DNA from: Arthrobacter sp. SLBN-112 | GTDB lineage: Bacteria; Actinomycetota; Actinomycetes; Actinomycetales; Micrococcaceae | Direction: 5' to 3' | DNA: 64,000 bases | Assembly: GCF_006715225.1 (NCBI RefSeq) | Contig: NZ_VFMU01000001.1 | Coordinates: 2,356,001-2,420,000, forward strand | In this document: positions 9,797 through 18,071 of the stretch, in pieces | How the letters are laid out: every line of letters starts with the position of its first letter | Position numbering within the stretch: position 1 is the first letter of the stretch | Notes under the pieces: model-generated | Database searches by the model: none | Seen by the model: only the letters and a program-made list of their open reading frames with translations | What the model was told of the DNA's origin: nothing | Position numbers and translations under genes: made by a program

Positions 9797-10606
9797 TCAG
9801 GCAGGTCCGGCCGCGTCGAGGTACTGGTCGGCCCAGGCGGCGATGATCCGTGCCGCCCGGGCGGCCTGGCCCTTACCTGTCAGGAGGTGGTCGCTTCCCT
9901 CAAGGGAGACGAAGTTCCGCGGATGCCGGGCCGTCTGGAAGATGGTGCTGGCATTCTCGATCCCCACGGTGTTGTCGGTGGGGGAGTGCAGCACCATCAA
10001 CGGCTTGTGCAGCTGTTTGATGCAGTCCGTCAGGTCAGCGTTCTCCAGGTCCTCCACGAAGTGGCGGCGGATCTCCACCCGCTTGCCGCCCAGGTCCACC
10101 TCAGCGCTACCCTCGCTCAGGATCCTGTCCAGGGCCGCATCGAAAACATGGGCCACATGCTTGGGGGAGAAGGGGGCTCCCACGGTGGCAACGGCGTCGA
10201 GCTCGGGAATGTCCCGGGCTGCTGCCAGGACCGCCGCGCCGCCGAAGGAGTGGCCCACCAGCAGGGAGATCTCCTTCCCTTCGCTGCGCATGAACTCCGC
10301 GGCCTTCACGGTATCCGCCACCTTGTGGCTGAACGAGCCGGCGGACCATTCCCCGGCCGAGCCGCCCAGGCCCAGGTTGTCGAAGCGCAACATCCCGATG
10401 CCGCTGTCCGCCAGGGCCTTGCACATCCGGGATGCGGAGGGGCTGTCCTTCCCCAGCGTGAAACCGTGCGAAAAGACGCCCCAGCCCTTGATCGGGCCCT
10501 CCGGGACGTCAATGATGCCGGACAGCACCTCACCGGTGGAACCGGCGAAGGCCACTTTCTCGGAGCGGGACAAGGGGAACCCCTTTCTAGGTACAGCTTG
10601 CTCCAT
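9797..10606 (-). CDS. Alpha/beta hydrolase
   Basis: A 269-residue serine hydrolase with oxyanion segment FSHGFTLGKDS near 60, nucleophile elbow GHSFGG near 137, and acid/histidine residues in HSPTDNTVG and GSDHLLTGKG. It resembles the hydrolase half of bifunctional hydrolase/OsmC proteins, but no OsmC domain follows. I chose ATG 10606 (MEQAVPRKG); an in-frame start 12 codons upstream would lie inside a long inverted repeat that spans the gene start. It converges on the YihY gene. Substrate unknown. Confidence 0.85.
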   Translation of the reverse strand: MEQAVPRKGFPLSRSEKVAFAGSTGEVLSGIIDVPEGPIKGWGVFSHGFTLGKDSPSASRMCKALADSGIGMLRFDNLGLGGSAGEWSAGSFSHKVADTVKAAEFMRSEGKEISLLVGHSFGGAAVLAAARDIPELDAVATVGAPFSPKHVAHVFDAALDRILSEGSAEVDLGGKRVEIRRHFVEDLENADLTDCIKQLHKPLMVLHSPTDNTVGIENASTIFQTARHPRNFVSLEGSDHLLTGKGQAARAARIIAAWADQYLDAAGPA

Positions 10607-10655
10607 CACTTTTGGTTCCCAAAGCGGGCGTTTAGGGACCAAAACTGATGGAGCA
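10599..10655. repeat. Near-perfect inverted repeat across the hydrolase gene start
   Basis: The left arm TGCTCCATCACTTTTGGTTC (10599-10618, then CC) is matched by the right arm GGGACCAAAACTGATGGAGC (10635-10654, then A), with one mismatch and one extra T, around a 14-nt loop. The ATG of the hydrolase gene lies in the left arm, so on its mRNA the start codon would be locked in the stem. It could be an operator, a translational control hairpin or a shared element. Confidence 0.7.
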
Positions 10656-10680
10656 TCTGGCTGGGTTAGCGCTGAAACGA

Positions 10681-10719
10681 CGACGGCGCCGCCACCACAC
10701 GTGGTGAGCGACGCCGTCG
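10681..10719 (-). terminator. Terminator hairpin after sdhB
   Basis: CGACGGCG (10681-10688) pairs with CGCCGTCG (10712-10719), with an inner stem CCACCAC/GTGGTG. It lies 27 nt beyond the sdhB stop on the minus strand. The outer arm uses the same CGACGGCG core as hairpins at 2740, 36762 and 61778. Confidence 0.65.
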
Positions 10720-10745
10720 GCCGTTATTTCTATTGGTGAACGTGC

Positions 10746-11528
10746 CTAGATCTTGCGGGCCAGGATGGCCTGCTTGACCTCCGCGATGGCCTGCGTGACC
10801 TGGATGCCGCGGGGGCATGCCTCGGAGCAGTTGAAGGTGGTGCGGCAGCGCCACACACCTTCCTTGTCGTTCAGGATCTCCAGGCGCATGTCACCGGCAT
10901 CATCACGGGAATCGAAGATGAAGCGGTGTGCGTTGACGATTGCGGCAGGGCCGAAGTACTGCCCGTCCGTCCAGAACACGGGGCAGGAGGACGTGCACGC
11001 GGCGCACAGGATGCACTTGGTGGTGTCGTCAAAACGCTCACGGTCCTCAGCGGACTGCAGGCGTTCCCGGGTGGGCTCGTGGCCCTTGTTGATCAGGAAG
11101 GGCATGACCTCGCGGTACGACTGGAAGAAGGGTTCCATGTCCACGATAAGGTCCTTCTCCACCGGCAGGCCCTTGATGGGTTCCACCGTGATGGGCTTGG
11201 ACGTGTCCAGGTCCTTCAGCAGGGTCTTGCAGGCAAGGCGGTTGCGGCCGTTGATGCGCATGGCGTCCGAGCCGCACACACCGTGGGCGCAGGAGCGCCG
11301 GAAGGACAGCGTGCCGTCCGTCTCCCACTTGACCTTGTGCAGGGCATCCAGGACGCGGTCCGTGCCATACATGGTCAGGTGGAAGTCATCCCAGGTGGCT
11401 TCCTCGGAAACCTCCGGGTTGTACCGGCGGACGCGCAGGTGGACGTCGAACGTGGGGATTTCCCCGCCCCCGCCAACGCCGGCAGGAAGTTCAACCTTTG
11501 AGGCTGGCTCAGCGATTTCAGCGGTCAT
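10746..11528 (-). CDS. sdhB: Succinate dehydrogenase iron-sulfur subunit
   Basis: Electron-transfer subunit of respiratory complex II, passing electrons from SdhA-FAD to quinone. The 260 residues hold the [2Fe-2S] cluster segment CAHGVCGSDAM...RLACK near 95-120 and the two cysteine groups CILCAACTSSCPV and CSEACPRGI near 180 and 235 for the [4Fe-4S]/[3Fe-4S] clusters. It is the last gene of sdhCDAB, 1 nt after sdhA, on the cytoplasmic face of the membrane. Confidence 0.97.
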   Translation of the reverse strand: MTAEIAEPASKVELPAGVGGGGEIPTFDVHLRVRRYNPEVSEEATWDDFHLTMYGTDRVLDALHKVKWETDGTLSFRRSCAHGVCGSDAMRINGRNRLACKTLLKDLDTSKPITVEPIKGLPVEKDLIVDMEPFFQSYREVMPFLINKGHEPTRERLQSAEDRERFDDTTKCILCAACTSSCPVFWTDGQYFGPAAIVNAHRFIFDSRDDAGDMRLEILNDKEGVWRCRTTFNCSEACPRGIQVTQAIAEVKQAILARKI

Positions 11529-11529
11529 C

Positions 11530-13329
11530 TTAGTACTTCCTCACCATCGGCTCGTAGCGGGTAAAGACAACCGGCTTCGTGGCCAGGCGGATGCCGGCGA
11601 TTGATTCCGCCGATCCGTCAGCCGGCGCATGGTCATCCTTGTACGCCATGGAGTGCTTCATGAATTTCTCGTCGTCACGCTCGGGGAAGTCCTCGCGGAA
11701 GTGCCCGCCACGCGATTCCTCGCGGTGCAGGGCGGCCACGGTCATGACCTTGGCCAGTTCCAGCAGGAAGCCGAGTTCAACGGCTTCGAGCAGGTCCAGG
11801 TTGAACCGCTTGCCCTTGTCCTGGACGTTGATGCGCTTGTACCGCTCCTCGAAGGATGCGATGTCGCGCAGCACCTGGTTAAGGGTCTCGGCCGTACGGA
11901 ACACCTGCATGTTGGCGTCCATCGTGTCCTGCAGCTCCTTGCGGATCTGCGCCACCTTTTCGTCGCCGGTGCCGTTGCGGGCAATGTCCAGCAGTTCGGT
12001 GGTGTAGGCCAGCGGGTTCTCCGGCAGCTCCACGAACTGGGCGGTCTTGGCGTATTCGGCCGCGGCGATGCCGGCCCGCTTGCCGAACACGTTGATGTCC
12101 AGCAGCGAGTTGGTGCCCAGGCGGTTGGAGCCGTGGACGGACACGCAGGCAACCTCACCGGCGGCGTAGAGCCCCGGGACCACGGTGTCGTTGTCCTGGA
12201 GGACCTCGGTGGTGATGTTGGTAGGGATGCCGCCCATGGCGTAGTGCGCGGTGGGGAACACGGGCACCGGCTCGGTGTACGGCTCCACACCCAGGTAGGT
12301 GCGGGCGAACTCGGTGATGTCCGGCAGCTTCGCGTCGATATGCGCCGGCTCCAGGTGGGTGAGGTCCAGGAGGACGTAGTCCTTGTTCGGACCGCAGCCG
12401 CGGCCTTCACGGACCTCGTTGGCCATGGAGCGGGCCACGATGTCACGGGGCGCCAGGTCCTTGATGGTGGGGGCGTAGCGCTCCATGAACCGCTCACCCT
12501 CGGAGTTGCGCAGGATGGCACCTTCACCGCGGGCGGCCTCGGACAGCAGGATGCCCAGGCCGGCCAGGCCTGTCGGGTGGAACTGGAAGAACTCCATGTC
12601 CTCCAGGGGGATGCCGCGGCGGAAGGCGATGCCCATTCCGTCACCGGTGAGGGTGTGGGCATTGGACGTGGTTTTGAAGACCTTGCCGGCGCCGCCGGAG
12701 GCGAACACCACCGACTTGGCCTGGAACACATGCAGTTCACCGGAGGCGAGGTCGTAGGACACGACGCCGGCGACGCGCTTCTGCTTGTACGGCGTGCCGT
12801 CCTCGCGGACTGCGTCCTCTTCAACGGTCAGCAGGTCAAGGACGTAGTACTCGTTGTAGAACTCAACGTTGTGCTTGACGCAGTTCTGGTACAGGGTCTG
12901 CAGGATCATGTGGCCGGTGCGGTCGGCGGCGTAGCATGCGCGGCGGACCGGTGCCTTGCCGTGGTCGCGGGTGTGGCCGCCGAAACGGCGCTGGTCAATG
13001 CGGCCTTCGGGCGTGCGGTTGAAGGGCAGGCCCATCTTTTCCAGGTCCAGCACGGCGTCGATGGCTTCCTTGGCCATGACTTCGGCGGCGTCCTGGTCAA
13101 CCAGGTAGTCGCCGCCCTTGACGGTGTCGAACGTGTGCCATTCCCAGTTGTCTTCCTCGACATTGGCAAGGGCTGCACACATGCCACCCTGTGCCGCACC
13201 CGTGTGCGAGCGGGTGGGGTAGAGCTTGGTCAGTACTGCTGTGCGCGCACGCTGACCGGATTCGATCGCGGCGCGCATGCCAGCGCCACCGGCACCGACG
13301 ATGACGACGTCGTACTTATGGACCTGCAT
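11530..13329 (-). CDS. sdhA: Succinate dehydrogenase flavoprotein subunit
   Basis: Oxidises succinate to fumarate with covalently bound FAD. The 599-residue protein has the dinucleotide fold VVIVGAGGAGMRAA (8-21), the FAD-linking histidine in YPTRSHTGAAQGG (H42) and substrate-site segments such as HPTGLAGLG and RLGTNSLLDI. I start it at ATG 13329 (MQVHKYDVV) rather than seven codons earlier, because the former matches the usual N-terminus. It is followed directly by sdhB. Confidence 0.97.
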   Translation of the reverse strand: MQVHKYDVVIVGAGGAGMRAAIESGQRARTAVLTKLYPTRSHTGAAQGGMCAALANVEEDNWEWHTFDTVKGGDYLVDQDAAEVMAKEAIDAVLDLEKMGLPFNRTPEGRIDQRRFGGHTRDHGKAPVRRACYAADRTGHMILQTLYQNCVKHNVEFYNEYYVLDLLTVEEDAVREDGTPYKQKRVAGVVSYDLASGELHVFQAKSVVFASGGAGKVFKTTSNAHTLTGDGMGIAFRRGIPLEDMEFFQFHPTGLAGLGILLSEAARGEGAILRNSEGERFMERYAPTIKDLAPRDIVARSMANEVREGRGCGPNKDYVLLDLTHLEPAHIDAKLPDITEFARTYLGVEPYTEPVPVFPTAHYAMGGIPTNITTEVLQDNDTVVPGLYAAGEVACVSVHGSNRLGTNSLLDINVFGKRAGIAAAEYAKTAQFVELPENPLAYTTELLDIARNGTGDEKVAQIRKELQDTMDANMQVFRTAETLNQVLRDIASFEERYKRINVQDKGKRFNLDLLEAVELGFLLELAKVMTVAALHREESRGGHFREDFPERDDEKFMKHSMAYKDDHAPADGSAESIAGIRLATKPVVFTRYEPMVRKY

Positions 13330-13437
13330 ACCAGACGCTCTTTCTCTCAAAATTCGCTATGAAACAACGGGGCGGCTTTGCCTGCTCCGCAAAACAGGGC
13401 CCGCGGAAAAGCCCGCGGGCCCGGGGTTGTGCCAGTG

Positions 13438-13899
13438 CTAGGCAGGGCAGAAGCCACCAGGAAGGGCAACACCGTTCACCACGGGGCACGGGTTGAAGGT
13501 GAAGATCACCAGCGTGCCCAGGAGGATGATGACGACGGCGGCCGCGTACAGGACGGTCTTCAGCCACCGGCGGGTGGACGTCTTCTCGGCGTAGTCATTG
13601 ATGATGGTCCGCACGCCGTTGGTGCCATGCAGCATGGCCAGCCAGAGCATGGCGAGGTCCCAGAACTGCCAGAACGGGTCCGCCCACTTGCCGGCGACAA
13701 AACCGAAGTCGATGGCGTGGATGCCCTCGCCCACCATGAGGTTCACGAACAGGTGGCCGAAAATGAGGACCACCAGCACCACGCCGGAGAGGCGCATGAA
13801 CAGCCAGGCGATCATCTCGAAGTTGCCCCGGGAGCCGCCGCTGCGGCGGTACTGGGGGGCGATCCGCCCGCTGCGGGGGCTCTCGATCGTTGCAGTCAT
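13438..13899 (-). CDS. sdhD: Succinate dehydrogenase membrane anchor subunit
   Basis: A 153-residue anchor with three hydrophobic helices: about 42-62 (FMRLSGVVLVVLIFGHLFVN), 85-103 and 120-145. Histidines in the first helix (GHLFVN) and in MLHGTNGVR are candidates for haem or quinone contacts. The first ~30 residues are polar and cytoplasmic. It is the second gene of the operon, 3 nt after sdhC; a gap of 108 nt separates it from sdhA, with no clear terminator. Confidence 0.9.
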   Translation of the reverse strand: MTATIESPRSGRIAPQYRRSGGSRGNFEMIAWLFMRLSGVVLVVLIFGHLFVNLMVGEGIHAIDFGFVAGKWADPFWQFWDLAMLWLAMLHGTNGVRTIINDYAEKTSTRRWLKTVLYAAAVVIILLGTLVIFTFNPCPVVNGVALPGGFCPA

Positions 13900-13902
13900 G
13901 GC

Positions 13903-14283
13903 TCAGTGACCTCCGAGGGCGAGGGACAGGTGGCGGATGGAGAAGGCGACCATGGTCACGACCCACAGGGCCAGGACTGCCCACAGCATCTGCCGCTGGT
14001 ACTTGGCGCCCTTCTTCCAGAAGTCGACCGCAATGATCCGCAGGCCGTTGAAGGCGTGGAACACGATGGCGGCAACAAGGCCGGTCTCGCCCAGCGCCAT
14101 CAGGGGGTTCTTGTAGGCGCCGATCACAGCGGTGTAGGCCTCCGGTGACACACGCACCAAGGAGGTGTCCAGGACGTGGACCAACAAGAAGAAAAAGATC
14201 ACTACACCGGTAATGCGGTGTCCTACCCAGGACCACATGCCTTCACGGCCGCGGTACAAGGTGCCAGCTGGTTTTGTCGGCAC
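13903..14283 (-). CDS. sdhC: Succinate dehydrogenase cytochrome b556 subunit
   Basis: The large anchor subunit, 126 residues, with the family motif WSWVGHRITGVVIFFFLLVH near 17-36 (axial-histidine region) and two further membrane helices near 65-85 and 100-120. GTG 14283 is chosen because GGGAGG lies 8 nt upstream; the frame is open further back, but the extra residues do not look like this family. It is the first gene of the sdhCDAB operon, with a strong promoter upstream. Confidence 0.92.
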   Translation of the reverse strand: MPTKPAGTLYRGREGMWSWVGHRITGVVIFFFLLVHVLDTSLVRVSPEAYTAVIGAYKNPLMALGETGLVAAIVFHAFNGLRIIAVDFWKKGAKYQRQMLWAVLALWVVTMVAFSIRHLSLALGGH

Positions 14284-14371
14284 TGATAAACCTCCCTGCA
14301 ACACAGCGGCGCTGGCATGAGATCCATGCGGGGGGAACGCCTGCTGCGAGAGCACTCGTAGCTCAGGCCTA

Positions 14372-14400
14372 AATCTAGGCTCCGCTAACAGCTTATTCAA
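14372..14400 (-). promoter_or_regulatory. Promoter of the sdhCDAB operon
   Basis: Read on the minus strand, TTGAAT (14400-14395) and TAGATT (14377-14372) are separated by exactly 17 nt, close to the housekeeping sigma consensus. The transcript would begin near 14365 and carry an ~80-nt leader to the GGGAGG ribosome site of sdhC. It is the best-matched -35/-10 pair I found in the window. Confidence 0.7.
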
Positions 14401-14559
14401 TTTAGGAGTTTCTTGGTGCCCAGTACTGGAGCGGATTTTCCGGGGAAATGAGACGAACGCCACATCCGTGCACGCTTTTGGTCGGTACGGTCCCGCAAAA
14501 TGCGGGTCTGGTGCGTCTCCAAAGGAACCCGTTGCGGCCCTTCCGCTAAAGTAGCCCTG

Positions 14560-15693
14560 ATGAGTACAGACAAAGTGACAAGCCCGGCTTCACCCCTTGA
14601 CCGCTTCATTGCGGTGATTCCGGCAGGCGGAGTGGGGACCCGCCTCTGGCCCCTGTCACGTGCAGCAGCTCCCAAGTTCCTTCACGATCTCACGGGATCG
14701 GGCAGCACCTTGCTGCGCGCCACCTATGACCGGCTGCACCCGCTGGCAGACAGCCGGATGCTGGTAGTCACTGGCAAGGCGCACCGCGAAGCCGTGTGCC
14801 GGCAGTTGCCCGAGCTTCTGGATTCGGACCTGGTGCTCGAATCAGAGCCCAAGGACTCCGGTGCGGCCATCGGCCTTGCCGCGGCCATCCTGCACGAGCG
14901 CGATCCCGATACCATCATGGGTTCCTTCGCCGCGGACCATGTGATCAGCCCGGACGACCTCTTCCAGCAGGCGGTCCGCGAAGCCATCCACACCGCTGCC
15001 GCCGGCAAGATCGTGACCATTGGCATCAAGCCCACGCACCCGTCCACCGGGTTCGGCTACATCCGTTCCGGCAAGGCATTGCACATCGACGGTGCCCCCA
15101 GTGCCCACGACGTCGTGGAGTTCGTCGAAAAGCCGGACGAAGAGGTGGCGCAGCAGTATGTGGACAGTGGTGACTACGTGTGGAACGCCGGAATGTTCGT
15201 GGCGCCGGTGGCGCTGATGCTCAAGCACCTGGAAGCGAACCAGCCCGAGCTGTTCCAGGGCCTGCAGGAAATCGCCCGCGCGTGGGACACCCCGGAGCGC
15301 GACGAGGTCACGGCGCGCGTCTGGCCAACACTGCCGAAGATCGCCATCGACTACGCCGTGGCCGAACCCGCCGCCGAAGCCGGGGACGTCGCCGTCGTAC
15401 CCGGGACCTTCCGTTGGGACGATGTTGGTGACTTCGCCTCCGTGGGGCGCCTCAACAGCGCCAAGGAAGTGGACGACGTCACGGTCCTCGGCGAAGGCGC
15501 CCGGGTGTTCACCGAGAACTCGAGCGGTGTTGTGGTCACCGACACCAAGCGCGTGATCGCCCTGATCGGCATCCAGGACGTTGTCATCGTGGATACGCCG
15601 GACGCTTTGCTGGTGACCACCATGGCCAATTCCCAGCGCGTCAAGGCTGCCGTTGACGCACTCAAGGCAAGCGGCGACACGGACGTTCTCTAA
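14560..15693 (+). CDS. manC: Mannose-1-phosphate guanylyltransferase
   Basis: Makes GDP-mannose from mannose-1-phosphate and GTP, the mannosyl donor for cell-envelope glycans. The 377 residues include the nucleotidyltransferase signature IPAGGVGTRLWPLSRAAAPK near 22-41, the FVEKPDEEVA segment near 190 and WNAGMFV near 208. It is the short, single-domain form without the isomerase domain. ATG 14560 lies 7 nt after TAAAGT (14547-14552), which suggests a leaderless message. It is divergent from sdhCDAB. Confidence 0.93.
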   Translation: MSTDKVTSPASPLDRFIAVIPAGGVGTRLWPLSRAAAPKFLHDLTGSGSTLLRATYDRLHPLADSRMLVVTGKAHREAVCRQLPELLDSDLVLESEPKDSGAAIGLAAAILHERDPDTIMGSFAADHVISPDDLFQQAVREAIHTAAAGKIVTIGIKPTHPSTGFGYIRSGKALHIDGAPSAHDVVEFVEKPDEEVAQQYVDSGDYVWNAGMFVAPVALMLKHLEANQPELFQGLQEIARAWDTPERDEVTARVWPTLPKIAIDYAVAEPAAEAGDVAVVPGTFRWDDVGDFASVGRLNSAKEVDDVTVLGEGARVFTENSSGVVVTDTKRVIALIGIQDVVIVDTPDALLVTTMANSQRVKAAVDALKASGDTDVL

Positions 15694-15698
15694 CCCTG

Positions 15699-15729
15699 AA
15701 CCTGCCGGCTCAACGCGTGCCGGCAGGTT
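15699..15729 (+). terminator. Hairpin after manC
   Basis: AACCTGCCGG (15699-15708) pairs perfectly with CCGGCAGGTT (15720-15729) around an 11-nt loop. No U-tract follows, as is common in this genome, so it may act as a weak or factor-assisted terminator. Confidence 0.6.
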
Positions 15730-15792
15730 CCGGGATGTAATGAGGCGTCAGTGAATGGGCACTAAAGCCAACACCCTCGCTAGAGTGAAGCA

Positions 15793-17010
15793 GTGCGCAA
15801 TTACACTACTGAAGCCGAGCCCACCGCCCTGGTGGCTCCCTGGCTTGAACCGCTTTTGCCGGAACTGATCGAATTCCGGCGGGACCTGCATGCGCACCCG
15901 GAGCTGTCCTTCAAGGAGTTCCGCACCACGGACAAGCTCGCCGAGCGGCTCGAAGCCGCCGGCCTGAGCCCCCGCCGCCTGGAAGGCACCGGGCTGACGG
16001 TCGACGTGGGCGAAGGCCCCATCGCCACGGCGCTTCGCGGCGACATCGATGCCCTGCCCATCATCGAGGAGACCGGGCTGCCGTTCGCGTCGAAGAACCA
16101 CGGCGTCACCCACGCCTGCGGCCATGACGTGCACACCACCACCATGCTGGGCATCGCCCTGGTCCTGCACCGGATGCACCAGGAATCACCCCTCGGCGCC
16201 ACCGTCCGGATCATCTTCCAGCCCGCTGAGGAGACCATGCCCGGCGGCGCGCATTCCTGCATTGAACAGGGTGTGCTGGACGGCGTCCCCCGGATTTTGG
16301 CGCTGCACTGCGACCCCCGAATTGAAGTAGGCAAGGTGGGAACCCGCATCGGTGCCATCACCTCGGCGTCGGACACCATCCGGATCGAGCTCTCCGGCCG
16401 CGGCGGCCACACCTCCCGCCCGCACCTGACCGAAGACCTGGTGTTCGCGCTGGCCCAGATTGCGGTCAACGTGCCGGCCGTGCTGTCCCGCCGGGTGGAC
16501 GTCCGCAGCGGCGTGTCCATGGTGTGGGGCCAGATCACCGCAGGCTCGGCACCCAACGCCATCCCCGGCAGCGGCTACATGGCCGGGACCATGCGCTGCC
16601 TGGACCGGGACGCCTGGCACGCTGCCGGCGAACTCCTTGACGAAGTGGTCCACCAGGTGGCCGCGCCCTACGGCGTGGACGTCCACCTGGAGCACACCAG
16701 GGGAGTGCCGCCGGTGGTGAACTCCGAACACGAGACGGCCATCATCGAGGCCGCCGCGCGGGCCGAAATCGGCGAAAGCGCCGTCGTGCTGACCCCGCAG
16801 TCCATGGGCGGCGAGGATTTCGCGTGGTTCCTCGCGGAACTTCCCGGCGCCATGATGCGCCTGGGCACCAAGACGCCGGGCGGGGAGGACTACGACCTCC
16901 ACCGCGGCGATTACATCCTGGACGAGCGCTCACTGGGCCTGGGCATCCGGGTCCTCACCGCAGCGGCGCTGCGCACCATCCGCGACCTGGAGCAGACCCA
17001 GGCTTCCTGA
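15793..17010 (+). CDS. M20 family amidohydrolase (N-acyl-amino-acid or hippurate type)
   Basis: A zinc/manganese metallo-amidohydrolase of peptidase family M20, of the hippurate/IAA-amino acid hydrolase subgroup. Motifs: RRDLHAHPELSFKE near 34, LRGDIDALPI near 83, THACGHDVHT near 107 (metal ligands), FQPAEETMPGG near 143 and a closing SMGGEDFAWFL near 337. The 405 residues are complete. GTG 15793 lies 6 nt after TAGAGT (15781-15786), so it is probably leaderless. The substrate within the family cannot be specified. Confidence 0.9.
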   Translation: MRNYTTEAEPTALVAPWLEPLLPELIEFRRDLHAHPELSFKEFRTTDKLAERLEAAGLSPRRLEGTGLTVDVGEGPIATALRGDIDALPIIEETGLPFASKNHGVTHACGHDVHTTTMLGIALVLHRMHQESPLGATVRIIFQPAEETMPGGAHSCIEQGVLDGVPRILALHCDPRIEVGKVGTRIGAITSASDTIRIELSGRGGHTSRPHLTEDLVFALAQIAVNVPAVLSRRVDVRSGVSMVWGQITAGSAPNAIPGSGYMAGTMRCLDRDAWHAAGELLDEVVHQVAAPYGVDVHLEHTRGVPPVVNSEHETAIIEAAARAEIGESAVVLTPQSMGGEDFAWFLAELPGAMMRLGTKTPGGEDYDLHRGDYILDERSLGLGIRVLTAAALRTIRDLEQTQAS

Positions 17011-17027
17011 CAACCCTTGCCTGGTAG

Positions 17028-17046
17028 CCCCGCCTCCCCGGCGGGG
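17028..17046 (+). terminator. Short hairpin after the amidohydrolase gene
   Basis: CCCCGCC (17028-17034) pairs with GGCGGGG (17040-17046) around a 5-nt loop, starting 18 nt after the stop codon. It is followed by ATACC, without a U-run. A second palindrome CCGGGG-CAG-CCCCGG lies at 17101-17115, just ahead of the ohrR promoter. Confidence 0.5.
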
Positions 17047-17121
17047 ATACCGGGCATCGCTGTTCCAGGACACCAAGGAAAGTACGACGACGGCGGCGAA
17101 CCGGGGCAGCCCCGGCCATGG

Positions 17122-17154
17122 TAAGTTGTGCACAACTTAGTTGTGGACTATTGT
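17122..17154 (+). promoter_or_regulatory. ohrR promoter with palindromic OhrR operator
   Basis: TAAGTTGTGCACAACTTA (17122-17139) is a perfect 18-bp palindrome. Its centre overlaps a -35 box TTGTGC (17126-17131), which lies 17 nt before the -10 TATTGT (17149-17154). A further half-site, GTTGTG, lies at 17140-17145. Placement over the -35 directly upstream of an OhrR-type gene fits peroxide-sensitive autorepression. Confidence 0.75.
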
Positions 17155-17161
17155 TTTATTC

Positions 17162-17596
17162 ATGACCGAAGCACCCCGCCTGGACCGGCAAGTCTGTTTT
17201 GCGCTGTACTCGGCCTCCCGCGCCGCTACCGCTGTCTACCGGCCTGTCCTGGACGAACTGGGACTCACCTACCCGCAGTACCTCGTGATGCTGGTCCTGT
17301 GGGAAAACGAACCCCGGGGCGTAAAGGAACTTGGCGGGGAGCTTGGCCTTGACTCGGGCACCCTGTCGCCACTCCTGAAGCGGCTGGAAGCGCTGGGGCT
17401 TGTGGAACGGCGGCGCTCCGGCGAGGACGAACGCCGCGTTGCCATCCACCTGACCTCCGCCGGGCGAAGCCTCAGTGGCCCGGCAAGTTCCATTCCGCAG
17501 CGGCTGGCCGACGCCGCCGGTCTCTCCCTCGACGAACTTGAACAATTGCGGACCACGCTGGGCAAGCTCACGGCTGCCCTGCATGAATCGCTGTGA
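17162..17596 (+). CDS. ohrR: OhrR-type MarR family organic-peroxide sensor
   Basis: Winged-helix repressor of the MarR family. The N-terminal segment LDRQVCFALYSASRA holds C12 in the position of the peroxide-sensing cysteine of OhrR, and LTYPQYLVMLVLWE follows as in OhrR. I see no other cysteine, so it should be the one-Cys type that relies on a small thiol (mycothiol here, by inference) for inactivation. The winged helix spans about 50-100. ATG 17162 lies 7 nt after the -10, so the mRNA is leaderless. It heads an operon with ohr. Confidence 0.9.
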   Translation: MTEAPRLDRQVCFALYSASRAATAVYRPVLDELGLTYPQYLVMLVLWENEPRGVKELGGELGLDSGTLSPLLKRLEALGLVERRRSGEDERRVAIHLTSAGRSLSGPASSIPQRLADAAGLSLDELEQLRTTLGKLTAALHESL

Positions 17597-17639
17597 CCCC
17601 AAATACTGCACCAACCCACCAACAGGACGGATATCTTTC

Positions 17640-18071
17640 GTGAAGACTCTCTACACCGCCGAGGCCCTGGCCTCGGGCGAAGGCCGTGACGGCGCTGCAC
17701 GCAGCAATGACGGCAAACTGGCAGTGGCCCTCGCCAGCCCGGTCGAACTCGGTGGCAGCGGCCAGGGCACCAATCCCGAACAGCTCTTTGCCGCCGGGTA
17801 TGCCGCCTGCTTCCACTCCGCCCTGCGCCTGGTGGGCCGCAAGGCAGGAGCCGACCTGACGGATTCGGCAGTGGCGGCGAAGATCCACCTGGGGCAGCTG
17901 GACGGCGGTGCCGGCTTCGGACTGGCCGCCGAGCTCGAGATCGCCCTGCCCGCGCTGGACCTCGCTGCCGCCGAAGAGCTGGTGGCCAAGGCACACGAGG
18001 TCTGCCCCTATTCAAATGCCACGCGCGGCAACATCACCGTTGACCTCAAGATTCTGGAGTACGCAGCATGA
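17640..18071 (+). CDS. ohr: Organic hydroperoxide resistance protein
   Basis: Ohr/OsmC-fold thiol peroxidase that reduces organic hydroperoxides. The 143-residue protein has the two catalytic cysteines in AACFHSAL (C57) and EVCPYSNATRGN (about C126), and the N-terminal KTLYTAEALASGEGRDG typical of Ohr rather than OsmC. GTG 17640 follows ohrR by 43 nt; AGGA lies 13 nt upstream. It is co-transcribed with its repressor and with the oxidoreductase gene that overlaps its stop. Confidence 0.95.
   Translation: MKTLYTAEALASGEGRDGAARSNDGKLAVALASPVELGGSGQGTNPEQLFAAGYAACFHSALRLVGRKAGADLTDSAVAAKIHLGQLDGGAGFGLAAELEIALPALDLAAAEELVAKAHEVCPYSNATRGNITVDLKILEYAA

Noticed and set aside
11629..13362. A 577-codon plus-strand frame opposite sdhA
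   Set aside because: sdhA is unmistakable on the minus strand; the plus-strand product is repetitive Val/Gly/Asp/Gln and matches the antisense pattern.
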